This document shows, piece by piece, positions 33,241 through 41,399 of a DNA stretch of 49,755 bases. The position numbers and the translations under genes are program-made. The notes beneath the pieces were generated by a model. The model ran no database searches, had not been told where the DNA came from, and saw only the letters and a list, made by a program, of their open reading frames with translations. Within the stretch, counting starts at the first letter, position 1; each line of letters starts with the position of its first letter. Source of the stretch: Pseudomonas fluorescens (GTDB lineage Bacteria > Pseudomonadota > Gammaproteobacteria > Pseudomonadales > Pseudomonadaceae); NCBI RefSeq assembly GCF_902497895.1, contig NZ_CABVHQ010000046.1:1-49755 (forward strand), read 5' to 3'.

Positions 33241-34179
33241 ATGTCCAATACCTACTTAGCCAAATCAGCCAAATCCATGCCTGACTCCAGCAACGGCCCG
33301 CGCCAGCCATCGGCGATCACTGCGCAAGCCCTGGCCCGTGAAGAACGCAAGGAAAACCGCTCCATGTTGTTGCTGCTGACGCCAGCCCTGGTGATGGTGG
33401 TGGTGTTGTTGATCCTGCCGATGTGCTGGCTGGCGTTTCAGTCGGTACAGACCGAAGAAGGGTTTTCCCTGGTCAACTATGTGCGGATTTTCCAGGAGCG
33501 CATCTACTGGGACACCTTCGCCCTGACCTTCAAGATCAGCTTCATGGTGACCGTTCTCTCGATCTTCCTTGGCTTTCCCATCGCCTACGCCGCTTCACGG
33601 TTGCAGGGTTTCTGGGCCAACCTGGTGCTGATCTGCGTGATCATTCCGTTCTGGACCAGCGTACTGGTGCGCTCCTACGCCTGGCTGGTGCTGCTGCAAC
33701 GCCGGGGCCTGGTCAACCAGACGTTGATCGACCTGGGGATCATCGACCAGCCGCTGAACCTGATGCACAACACCACCGGTACCGTGATCGGCACCTTGCA
33801 CGTGATGCTGCCGTTCATGGTGCTGCCGCTGTATTCGGTGATGCGCAAGATTCCCCAGGACCTGATGCAGGCCTCCGAAAGCCTCGGCGCCAAGCCGTTC
33901 TATACCTTCCGCCGAGTGTTCCTGCCGATGGCCGCTCCCGGTGTAATGGCCGGTTCGATTCTGGTGTTCGTGATCTGCCTGGGCTTCTTTATCACCCCGG
34001 AACTGCTGGGTGGCGGGCGGACGATCCTGGTCTCGATGCTGGTACAGCGCAACGTTGAGTTGTATCACGCCTGGGGTGCTGCCAGCGCCGTGGGTCTGGT
34101 GTTGCTGTTTGTGGTGTTCCTGATTTTCTGGGGGATCAATCGCTTCATTCCGATCGAACGCATTCTGGGAGCGCGCTAA
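33241..34179 (+). CDS. ABC transporter permease (PotB-like)
   Basis: Inner-membrane permease of 312 residues. After a ~40-residue hydrophilic N-terminus there are about six helices. The EAA-like loop contacting the ATPase reads QASESLGAKPFYTFRRVFLP near residue 220. GGGAGG precedes the ATG. It is followed without a gap by the second permease (stop TAA at 34179, ATG at 34180). With the binding protein and the ATPase at 36740 it forms a PotABCD-type importer for a cationic or zwitterionic amine. Confidence 0.93.
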   Translation: MSNTYLAKSAKSMPDSSNGPRQPSAITAQALAREERKENRSMLLLLTPALVMVVVLLILPMCWLAFQSVQTEEGFSLVNYVRIFQERIYWDTFALTFKISFMVTVLSIFLGFPIAYAASRLQGFWANLVLICVIIPFWTSVLVRSYAWLVLLQRRGLVNQTLIDLGIIDQPLNLMHNTTGTVIGTLHVMLPFMVLPLYSVMRKIPQDLMQASESLGAKPFYTFRRVFLPMAAPGVMAGSILVFVICLGFFITPELLGGGRTILVSMLVQRNVELYHAWGAASAVGLVLLFVVFLIFWGINRFIPIERILGAR

Positions 34180-34977
34180 ATGAAAATGCTTGCCAACCTG
34201 CGCCATATTCGCCTGTCCCAGGTGCTGTTCACCGTCCTGGTCGCGGCAATCCTGCTGTATCTGATTCTGCCGGTACTGATCGTGGTGCCGATGTCGTTCT
34301 CCGAGGCGCGCTTCCTGCAGTTTCCGCCCAAGGAATGGTCGTTTCGCTGGTATGAAGCGTTTTTCAACAGCCTCGAGTGGATGGCCGCCTCCAAGGTCAG
34401 CCTGATCACTGCGCTGGTGACCACCGTGGTCAGCCTGCCAATCGGGATGGCCGCCGCCTACGCGATCAACAGCTCCAGCCTGCGTATCGTGCGCACCCTG
34501 CAAATCGTGCTGCTGCTGCCGATGATGGTGCCGATCATTCTGATCGCCGCCGGGGTGTTCTTCGTCTATGCGCGGATCGGGCTGATCAGCACCCTGACCG
34601 GGCTGATTCTGGCGCACATCATGCTCGCCCTGCCCTACGTGATCATCGCGTTGCTGGCCGGGCTGCGCAACTTCGACATGTCCCAGGAAATGGTCGCGCG
34701 CAGTCTGGGCATGAACCGCTTCCGTGCCTTCATGGCCGTCACCCTGCCGCAAATCAAGCCGAGCCTGGTGTCGGCCACGCTGTTCGCTTTCATCACCTCG
34801 CTGGATGAAACCGTGGTGGCGCTGTTCATTTCCGGTGGTGACAACCAGACCCTGACCAAACGCATGTTCACCGCGCTGCGCGACGAGATCGATCCGACCA
34901 TCGCGGCGATCAGTTCGATACTGATCCTCGCTTCGTTGCTGCTGGTGGTGATCGCCGGTCGCAACAAGCCGCAGTGA
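34180..34977 (+). CDS. ABC transporter permease (PotC-like)
   Basis: Second permease subunit, 265 residues, six hydrophobic helices. The EAA motif appears as VARSLGMNRFRAFMAVTLPQIKPS near residue 170. The start codon abuts the stop of the first permease, so the two are translationally coupled. Family marks (SFSEARFLQFPPKEWSFRWYE) are those of PotC/PotI-type polyamine permeases. Confidence 0.93.
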   Translation: MKMLANLRHIRLSQVLFTVLVAAILLYLILPVLIVVPMSFSEARFLQFPPKEWSFRWYEAFFNSLEWMAASKVSLITALVTTVVSLPIGMAAAYAINSSSLRIVRTLQIVLLLPMMVPIILIAAGVFFVYARIGLISTLTGLILAHIMLALPYVIIALLAGLRNFDMSQEMVARSLGMNRFRAFMAVTLPQIKPSLVSATLFAFITSLDETVVALFISGGDNQTLTKRMFTALRDEIDPTIAAISSILILASLLLVVIAGRNKPQ

Positions 34978-34982
34978 CTGAC

Positions 34983-35011
34983 GCCGGCACCGGGGCTGCC
35001 ACGGTGTCGGC
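34983..35011 (+). other. Hairpin between permease and aldehyde dehydrogenase genes
   Basis: GCCGGCACCG (34983-34992) pairs with CGGTGTCGGC (35002-35011) around a nine-base loop, with one mismatch. No U-run follows. It lies in the 159-base gap and may mark a processing or partial-termination point. Confidence 0.55.
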
Positions 35012-35136
35012 ACAGCCTGCCGCCAAGGGCTGCAATTCAGCATCAACTATCCGTTCGAGCGGCTATCTCGGCATCGGCCGCTGGCCAGTCCTTTTTACAA
35101 TCGGTCCCATGGTTCGGACCTTTAAAGGCACTCATT

Positions 35137-36597
35137 ATGTTCAAAGCTAAACTGCGTGACCCCTCGCTCCTGGTCGAGCGCGCCTACGTCAACGGTGAAT
35201 GGATCGAAGCCGACGACGGCGCAACGATCGCCGTGACCAACCCGGCCGACGGCAGCGAAATCGCCCGCGTACCCGCCTTGCAAGCAGTGGAAACACGGCG
35301 TGCCATTGCCGCCGCCGACAGCCGCTTCAGCACCTGGCGCGAAGTTCCCGCAGCCGAGCGCGCCCGCCTGCTGGAAGCCTGGCACCGCCTGATCATGGAC
35401 AACCAGGAAGACCTGGCATTGATCATGACCGCCGAACAGGGCAAGCCGCTGAGCGAGTCCCGCGGGGAAATCGCCTACGGTGCGAGTTTCGTCAAATGGT
35501 TCGCCGAAGAAGCCCGGCGTATCTATGGCGACACCATTCCATCGCCGACCGCCGACCGGCGCATCCTGGTGATCAAACAACCGGTCGGGGTGGTCGCGGC
35601 GATCACTCCGTGGAACTTCCCCAATGCGATGATCACTCGCAAGTGCGCCCCGGCCTTGGCCGCTGGCTGCACGGTGTTGATCAAGCCCTCGGAAATGACC
35701 CCGCTATCGGCACTGGCGCTGGCGGTCCTGGCCGAACGTGCCGGTATTCCGGCTGGCGTGTTCAACGTGTTGACCGGGATGCCGGCCGGCATCGGTGGCG
35801 AAATGACTGCCAACCCGGTGGTGCGCAAACTGTCGTTCACCGGCTCGACTCGCATCGGCCAACTGCTGATGAGCCAGTGCGCCAGCACCATCAAGCGCCT
35901 GAGCCTGGAGCTGGGCGGCAACGCGCCGTTCATCGTCTTCGATGATGCCGACCTGGACCTGGCGATTGCCGGGGTGATGTCGAGCAAATTCCGCAACGCC
36001 GGCCAGACCTGCGTCTGTGCCAACCGCATTCTGGTGCAGGACGGGATCTATGACCTGTTCGCCGAACGCCTGAGCGCGGCCGTCAACGCCTTGAAGGTCG
36101 GTGACGGCCTGGCCGAGGGAGTCACCATCGGGCCGCTGATCAACGGCGCGGCCGTGGACAAAGTGGCCTTGCACATCAGCGATGCCCTGGAAAAAGGCGC
36201 CTCGATCGCTGTTGGCGGCGCCCCGCAAGGCAATGGCCTGTTCGTTCAGCCAACCGTGCTGCTCGACGCGACCCCGGACATGCTGCTGGCCAATGAAGAA
36301 ACCTTCGGCCCGGTCGCACCGTTGTTTCGCTTCAAGGACGAAGCCCAGGCGTTGGCCATTGCCAACAACACGCCATTTGGCCTGGCCGCCTATTACTTCA
36401 CCCAGGACATGCGTCGCGCCTGGCGAGTCGGCGAGCGTCTGGAATTCGGCATGGTCGGGCTCAACACCGGGGTGATCTCCATGGAAGTGGCGCCGTTCGG
36501 TGGCATGAAACAGTCGGGCACTGGCCGTGAAGGTTCCAAATACGGCCTGGACGAGTTCCTCGAGATCAAGGCCTGGCACATCGGCGGCCTGGACTGA
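35137..36597 (+). CDS. Succinate-semialdehyde dehydrogenase-like aldehyde dehydrogenase (GabD family)
   Basis: NAD(P)-dependent aldehyde dehydrogenase of 486 residues. Motifs: PWNFPNAMITRKCAPALAAG (cofactor region near 155), FTGSTRIGQLL, LELGGNAPFIVFDDAD with the general-base Glu near 257, and NAGQTCVCANR with the nucleophilic Cys near 290. This pattern is closest to GabD-type succinate/glutarate semialdehyde dehydrogenases. It lies between permease and ATPase genes and shortly before a GabT-like transaminase, so it should oxidise the semialdehyde produced by that enzyme. Distinguishing succinate from glutarate semialdehyde needs assay. Confidence 0.92.
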   Translation: MFKAKLRDPSLLVERAYVNGEWIEADDGATIAVTNPADGSEIARVPALQAVETRRAIAAADSRFSTWREVPAAERARLLEAWHRLIMDNQEDLALIMTAEQGKPLSESRGEIAYGASFVKWFAEEARRIYGDTIPSPTADRRILVIKQPVGVVAAITPWNFPNAMITRKCAPALAAGCTVLIKPSEMTPLSALALAVLAERAGIPAGVFNVLTGMPAGIGGEMTANPVVRKLSFTGSTRIGQLLMSQCASTIKRLSLELGGNAPFIVFDDADLDLAIAGVMSSKFRNAGQTCVCANRILVQDGIYDLFAERLSAAVNALKVGDGLAEGVTIGPLINGAAVDKVALHISDALEKGASIAVGGAPQGNGLFVQPTVLLDATPDMLLANEETFGPVAPLFRFKDEAQALAIANNTPFGLAAYYFTQDMRRAWRVGERLEFGMVGLNTGVISMEVAPFGGMKQSGTGREGSKYGLDEFLEIKAWHIGGLD

Positions 36598-36661
36598 CGG
36601 ACAGCGGATCGAGATGTCGTCGGGCAGCAGATCCTGTTTGTCCGGCGACCTGAAACGGCAC

Positions 36662-36684
36662 GAACAGGGCAACAGCCCTTGTTC
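36662..36684 (+). other. Hairpin upstream of the ABC ATPase gene
   Basis: GAACAGGGC and GCCCTTGTTC pair around a four-base loop with one bulged base, in the 142-base gap before the ATPase gene. No terminator U-run. Confidence 0.5.
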
Positions 36685-36739
36685 AGATGGCAAGCAGACA
36701 CTCCGGAATCCCCCGTGCTCTGCAAATGGAGGACGCTTC

Positions 36740-37828
36740 ATGAGTTTCACTGAAGGCTTCGAATCGGTCAGCGTCAATCAAGTCTGCAAGCATTACGGTA
36801 GCCTCAAGGCGCTGGATAACGTCAGCCTCAAGGTCGAAGCGGGAGAATTCATGTCTGTGCTCGGTCCGTCCGGTTCAGGCAAAACCACCTTGCTGAGCAT
36901 TCTGGGCGGGTTTATCCGGGTCAGCTCCGGCAACATTTTGTTCGGTGAGCGCGATGTCACCCTCATGCCGCCGCACAAGCGGGAAATCGGCGTGGTGTTC
37001 CAGAACTATGCGTTGTTCCCGCATATGACGGTCGGCGAGAACGTTGCCTTTCCGCTGCGTGCTCGCGGCGAAAGCGCAACCAAAAGCCATGATCAGGTCA
37101 AGCAAGCGTTGGCCACTGTCGAGCTGACCGGTTATGAAAATCGCTCGATCGCCGCGCTCTCCGGCGGCCAACGGCAACGGGTGGCACTGGCCCGGGCGAT
37201 TGTCTTCGAACCGAAGTTGATCCTGATGGATGAGCCGCTTTCCGCCCTCGACAAACAACTGCGCGAAACCATGCAGATCGAGCTGCGGGCACTGCACAAG
37301 CGCCTGGGGGCCACCATGATTTACGTGACCCACGACCAGCGTGAAGCGCTGACCATGAGTGACCGCGTGGCGATCATGCGCGGCGGCCAACTGGTTCAGG
37401 TCGATACGCCGCGGCGTCTGCACGATCATCCGTCCGACGATTTCGTCGCCAGCTTCATCGGCGAAAGCACCCTGATTCCCCTGCAGCGCAGCAGCGACAA
37501 CGGGCTGACGTTGGGGAACACAGCACTGCGTACCACCCGGCCGATTCCGCCATCGGGGGATCTGTTCCTGGCCCTGCAATCGGAAAAGCTGCTGCTCGAC
37601 AATGACACTGCCGGCCCTGAATGGAACCGTCTGCGCGGGCGGGTTGCGGACATCGTGTTCCAGGGCGAAAGCCTCAAGGTCTTCGTCGATCTGGACGGTG
37701 GCCCGACGGTCAGCCTGCGTCAGCCCAGCCACCACGAGGGCAACCTGAACCTGCCACCCATCGGTGCGCCCATGCTCATGCGCCTGCACCCCGAAGACAC
37801 CATCGTGGTACCCCGGGCAATCGCCTGA
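36740..37828 (+). CDS. ABC transporter ATP-binding protein (PotA-like)
   Basis: ATPase subunit of the importer, 362 residues. Walker A GPSGSGKTT is near residue 42, the signature LSGGQRQRVALARA near 143, Walker B LILMDEPLSALD near 163 and the switch His in YVTHDQREAL. Beyond residue ~245 is a TOBE-type regulatory domain. ATG at 36740 with GGAGG upstream; a longer in-frame extension overlaps the previous gene and has no support. Belongs with the permeases at 33241 and 34180, although the aldehyde dehydrogenase gene is placed between. Confidence 0.94.
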   Translation: MSFTEGFESVSVNQVCKHYGSLKALDNVSLKVEAGEFMSVLGPSGSGKTTLLSILGGFIRVSSGNILFGERDVTLMPPHKREIGVVFQNYALFPHMTVGENVAFPLRARGESATKSHDQVKQALATVELTGYENRSIAALSGGQRQRVALARAIVFEPKLILMDEPLSALDKQLRETMQIELRALHKRLGATMIYVTHDQREALTMSDRVAIMRGGQLVQVDTPRRLHDHPSDDFVASFIGESTLIPLQRSSDNGLTLGNTALRTTRPIPPSGDLFLALQSEKLLLDNDTAGPEWNRLRGRVADIVFQGESLKVFVDLDGGPTVSLRQPSHHEGNLNLPPIGAPMLMRLHPEDTIVVPRAIA

Positions 37829-37852
37829 TCACCTCAGCCTACGGAGCACAAG

Positions 37853-39145
37853 ATGAATTCTGCACTGACTGAAAACCAACGCCTTTTAGCCTTGCGCGAT
37901 CAACACATTCCACGGGGCATCGCCACCGCTCACCCGGTGGTTGCCGCCCGCGCCGATGGCACTGAGCTGTGGGACGTCGACGGCAAACGCTACCTGGATT
38001 TTGTCGGCGGCATCGGCGTACTCAACGTCGGCCACAATCACCCGCGGGTGGTCGAAGCCGTGCGTCGTCAAGTCGGTGAGATTTCCCACGCCAGCTTTCA
38101 AGTGGTGGCCTATGAGGCTTACATCCAGGTTGCTGCGCGCCTGAACAAACTGGTCGGCGGCGATGAGCATTATAAGAGCGTGCTGTTCACTTCCGGCGCC
38201 GAGGCGGTGGAAAACGCCATCAAGATCGCTCGCGGCCACACCCATCGTCCTGCAGTCATTTCCTTCCGCGGAGGCTTTCATGGGCGTACCTTGCTCGGCG
38301 TGACCCTGACCGGCATGAGCCAGCCCTACAAGCAGAATTTCGGGCCCTTCCCCGCCGAGATCTATCACACGACTTACCCCAACGCCTATCGAGGCGTCAG
38401 TAGCGAAGACGCCCTGGCCGAACTGGATGCGCTGTTTGCCACCGACGTTGCGCCAGATCGCGTGGCGGCCATCATCATCGAACCGGTTCAGGGCGATGGC
38501 GGTTTCCTCGCCGCCCCCAAAGCCTTTTTGCAAGCCCTGCGCCAGCGCTGCACCGAGCACGGCATCGTGTTGATCCTCGACGAGATCCAGGCAGGTTTCG
38601 GCCGTACCGGGACGATGTTCGGTTTCCAGCACGCCGACATCCAGCCGGACCTGGTCACCGTGGCCAAGAGCCTGGCCGGCGGCATGCCGTTGTCGGCGGT
38701 GGTCGGGCGCGCCGAGATCATGGATGCACCGACGCCCGGCGGCCTGGGCGGGACCTACGGTGGCAATGCTGTGGCCTGTGCCGCGGCCCTGGCGGTCATG
38801 GACCTGTTCGAGGAGCAGGACCTGCTGGCCCAGGGCGAGCAGCTGGCGACGCAACTTCGGGATGGACTGCTGGCCCTGCAAAAACGCTATTCGTGCATCG
38901 GCGATGTGCGCGGCCTGGGCTTTATGCAAGCCATTGAAATCGTCGCCCCGGACAGCCGGCAAAGCCCGGATACCGCCCTCGCGCAGAAGATCATCGACGA
39001 GGCGCGTTATGCCGGCCTGCTGGTCATCAAGTGTGGGGTCTACCGCAACGTGGTGCGCTTCCTCGCGCCATTGATCACCACCCAGGCGCAGGTGGCAGAA
39101 GCCTTGCAGATGCTCGACAAGGCCCTGGCCGCCGCCAGCGTCTGA
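37853..39145 (+). CDS. Class III aminotransferase (GabT-like)
   Basis: PLP enzyme of 430 residues transferring an omega-amino group to 2-oxoglutarate or pyruvate. Motifs: TSGAEAVENAIKIAR (phosphate loop near 113), FRGGFHGRT, ILDEIQAGFGRTG with the PLP-ring Asp near 243, and VAKSLAGGMPLSAVVG containing the Schiff-base Lys near 268. The sequence is close to 4-aminobutyrate/5-aminovalerate transaminases. It starts 24 bases after the ATPase stop. Together with the GabD-like enzyme it converts an omega-amino acid to a dicarboxylate. Confidence 0.93.
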   Translation: MNSALTENQRLLALRDQHIPRGIATAHPVVAARADGTELWDVDGKRYLDFVGGIGVLNVGHNHPRVVEAVRRQVGEISHASFQVVAYEAYIQVAARLNKLVGGDEHYKSVLFTSGAEAVENAIKIARGHTHRPAVISFRGGFHGRTLLGVTLTGMSQPYKQNFGPFPAEIYHTTYPNAYRGVSSEDALAELDALFATDVAPDRVAAIIIEPVQGDGGFLAAPKAFLQALRQRCTEHGIVLILDEIQAGFGRTGTMFGFQHADIQPDLVTVAKSLAGGMPLSAVVGRAEIMDAPTPGGLGGTYGGNAVACAAALAVMDLFEEQDLLAQGEQLATQLRDGLLALQKRYSCIGDVRGLGFMQAIEIVAPDSRQSPDTALAQKIIDEARYAGLLVIKCGVYRNVVRFLAPLITTQAQVAEALQMLDKALAAASV

Positions 39146-39249
39146 CCGGGTGCAACCTGCAGGGTTATCGCCAGGCCCGGCCAGCACAGCTGCGTCGGGT
39201 TTCTGGTTGATTCCCTCAGAGATCGACAAGCGTTACCCAGGAGCTGATC

Positions 39250-39936
39250 ATGAAAGTCACCCAGTACAAAGCGTTGGGGTTCTCCTTCGGCACTCTGGTG
39301 GATCGGGAACGGGGCATTCTGGAAGGCTTGCGTCCGTTATCGGTGCAGGCTCAGGCATTGGCCAGCGACGAGCAAGTACTCAGTGCCTATCGGCGTACCG
39401 CCCTCGAGCTGGCGGCTACGGGTACCAGCAATAGTCCCGCGGCGTTTCACGGCCAGCTCTACCAGCGTCTGGCCCATCAATTGCATATTGTTCCCGGTTG
39501 GGATGATAGTGTTGCCTTTAGTACCGCCTCCAGTCAGTGGCCTATTTTCGAAGACGCGCCAGGGGCGTTACAGTATTTGAGCAAGTTTTATCGACTGGTA
39601 CTGATTGCACCACCCTACGGCATGGATATCGAGTCGTTGACCAGTCGCTTGCCGGTGGACTTCGATGCGATCATCGAACCCAGGGCCAATGACTGGCATG
39701 CGAGTCTGGAAAGAGCGTTGCACCGCCTGGGGCTGGAGCGATCCGAGTTGCTCCCGGTGCGAAGTACCGAAACAGACGACCCCTGGAATGAGCGAGTGGA
39801 CTTTCCGGTTTGCACCCTGCGCCGCGACCACCACCAGCCCTGGAATCACTCAGCCCAGGCACTCGACGGCAAACGCTGCGAATATGCAAGTCTGGCCGAT
39901 CTGGTTCATGCGCATCAAAAGGCCCTGCATGCCTGA
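39250..39936 (+). CDS. Catalytically degenerate HAD-family protein
   Basis: A 228-residue protein that aligns at its start with the intact haloacid-dehalogenase-type gene at 42741-43445 (KALGFSFGTLVDRERGI against KALTFDVVGTLIDFEAGI). The nucleophilic Asp12 is replaced by Ser12 in FSFGTL. Motif II (Ser/Thr) is replaced by LIAPPYG, and the motif III Lys is absent from EPRANDWHASLERAL. An acidic pair (TETDDPW) remains near motif IV. Catalysis by the usual phospho- or ester-aspartyl route should therefore be impossible. The frame is intact and has a ribosome site (AGGAG), so it is probably expressed, perhaps as a binding or regulatory protein. It lies between the transaminase and Lrp genes. Confidence 0.8.
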   Translation: MKVTQYKALGFSFGTLVDRERGILEGLRPLSVQAQALASDEQVLSAYRRTALELAATGTSNSPAAFHGQLYQRLAHQLHIVPGWDDSVAFSTASSQWPIFEDAPGALQYLSKFYRLVLIAPPYGMDIESLTSRLPVDFDAIIEPRANDWHASLERALHRLGLERSELLPVRSTETDDPWNERVDFPVCTLRRDHHQPWNHSAQALDGKRCEYASLADLVHAHQKALHA

Positions 39937-39975
39937 CGACAGCCACCCAGTATGTGACATTGCGAGGACTGAACA

Positions 39976-40467
39976 ATGGACGCTGCAACGAAGCTCGATC
40001 GTATCGATATCAATATCCTGGTCCAGTTGCAAAAAGACGGGCGCATGACCAACGTCAGTCTCGCCGAAGCCGTCGGGCTTTCGCCCAGTCCTTGCCTGCA
40101 ACGTGTCAAACGCCTGGAGTCGGCCGGTTACATCAGTGGCTATGAAGCCCACGTGAACCTGGCCAAGTTCGCCAACTCGGTCACCGTGTTCACCGAAGTC
40201 ACGCTCTCGGACCACAAGCGCTCCGACTTTGTGAAGTTCGAGTCAAGCATTCGCAATATCGATGAAGTGCTGGAGTGTCACCTGATCAGCGGTGGTTACG
40301 ACTACCTGGTGCGTTTCCTCACCAGCAGCATCGCGCACTATCAGGAACTGATGGAGTCGATCCTCGACAAGAACATCGGGATCGAAAAGTATTTCAGCTA
40401 CATCGTGATCAAGTCACCGGTGGTCAAAAGCACCGTGCCATTGCGCAGCCTGCTTCGATCGGTGTGA
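39976..40467 (+). CDS. Lrp/AsnC-family transcriptional regulator
   Basis: A 163-residue regulator. Residues about 8-60 form the helix-turn-helix (LDRIDINILVQLQKDGRMTN, VSLAEAVGLSPSPCLQRVKRLE). Residues 75-150 form the RAM ligand-binding domain with the GGYDYLVRF motif. Start ATG at 39976. It sits 39 bases after the HAD-like gene on the same strand and likely senses an amino acid of the neighbouring pathway and controls the transporter/transaminase genes and possibly the oxidase genes opposite. Target sites are not identified. Confidence 0.93.
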   Translation: MDAATKLDRIDINILVQLQKDGRMTNVSLAEAVGLSPSPCLQRVKRLESAGYISGYEAHVNLAKFANSVTVFTEVTLSDHKRSDFVKFESSIRNIDEVLECHLISGGYDYLVRFLTSSIAHYQELMESILDKNIGIEKYFSYIVIKSPVVKSTVPLRSLLRSV

Positions 40468-40492
40468 AACAGAGGCCGGGTGGCTGCCCCCC

Positions 40493-40625
40493 CGTAGCAG
40501 CTGCCGAAGGCTGCGTTCGGCTGCGAAGCAGTCGCAAATCCTGCTTGCACGATTTGTCTGGAATACCTCAATGCCTGATTTTACGACCGCTTCGCGGCCG
40601 AACGCAGCCTTCGGCAGCTGCTACG
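40493..40625. repeat. REP doublet, CGTAGCAGCTGCCGA family
   Basis: Arms from 40493 and to 40625 are complementary over about 30 bases (CGTAGCAGCTGCCGAAGGCTGCG), with inner complementary GC-rich segments. It lies between the convergent Lrp and bicupin genes and could serve as a two-way terminator. Same family as 31320-31466 and 46906-47066. Confidence 0.9.
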
Positions 40626-40667
40626 GCCCGGGCAGCCCCTGCGGTCTTCCGAACCCAGGAAAGAATG

Positions 40668-41399
40668 TCAGGAAAGAATGCAGAACACTTTCCGGACCTT
40701 CTCCAGGCTGGTCCAGGCATTGCTCGCCCCTGCGGGGACCACCACGGTCTCACCTGCGCGGACATTGCAGGGCGTGCCTTGCTCGGGCGTCAGCATCACC
40801 CCTCCTTCAATGATGTACATCAGTTCGCAATAGTCCGGCTCGAGCGTTTTGCGCCCATAGGCTTCGCACTCCCACAGGCCGATGCGCAGGTTGGCGCTGG
40901 AGAACAGCGTCTGGCTCCAGGCCTTCGGCGTTGCGGTGAGCAGTACGTTGGCCGCTGGTGGATTGCAGGGTTGCAATGGCAGGTGCACGTCGATCTTCAG
41001 CGGTCGGGTGGGCATTTCCGCACTGCCGGACAGCCCGGGAAACACCATGAACAGACGACGCAGCTCACCCCGCTGCCGCCAGCGCAGGGCAATGCCACGC
41101 GGGACCACGAAGCAGTCCCCCGCCTCCAGCGTGAGACTGAAGCCCTCGCCCTCCAGTGTCAGTTCACCGGCCTCGACGATACCGAGTTCGACCCAGGGAA
41201 AATCCTCGATCAGCAGATTGGCGCCGCTGCTCTGGATGACACCCACTGCATAACCCTGGACGGGGTCATGGAAGTGCAGGCTTCTGCCGGCTGCCAGAGG
41301 GTCGTCGCGCAAGGCAAAAGCCGCCAATGGCAGCCGCCGCTCGGTATGGGGTTGTGAGTAATGCAAAATCGCAGGCATGGGGTCAGACTCGTGGCTCAT
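40668..41399 (-). CDS. Bicupin domain protein
   Basis: A 243-residue soluble protein with two cupin domains, about residues 60-115 (WVELGIVEAGELTLEGEG, AGDCFVVPRG) and 175-235 (CELMYIIEGGVMLT, AGETVVVPAG). The classical metal-binding His residues are largely missing in both, so it may be a non-metal binding or sensor cupin. It overlaps the FAD oxidase by 4 bases (ATGA), so the two are coupled. Cupins of this type often accompany amine or amino-acid oxidases (the PuuR-like and DUF861 groups); the exact role is not known. Confidence 0.85.
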   Translation of the reverse strand: MSHESDPMPAILHYSQPHTERRLPLAAFALRDDPLAAGRSLHFHDPVQGYAVGVIQSSGANLLIEDFPWVELGIVEAGELTLEGEGFSLTLEAGDCFVVPRGIALRWRQRGELRRLFMVFPGLSGSAEMPTRPLKIDVHLPLQPCNPPAANVLLTATPKAWSQTLFSSANLRIGLWECEAYGRKTLEPDYCELMYIIEGGVMLTPEQGTPCNVRAGETVVVPAGASNAWTSLEKVRKVFCILS

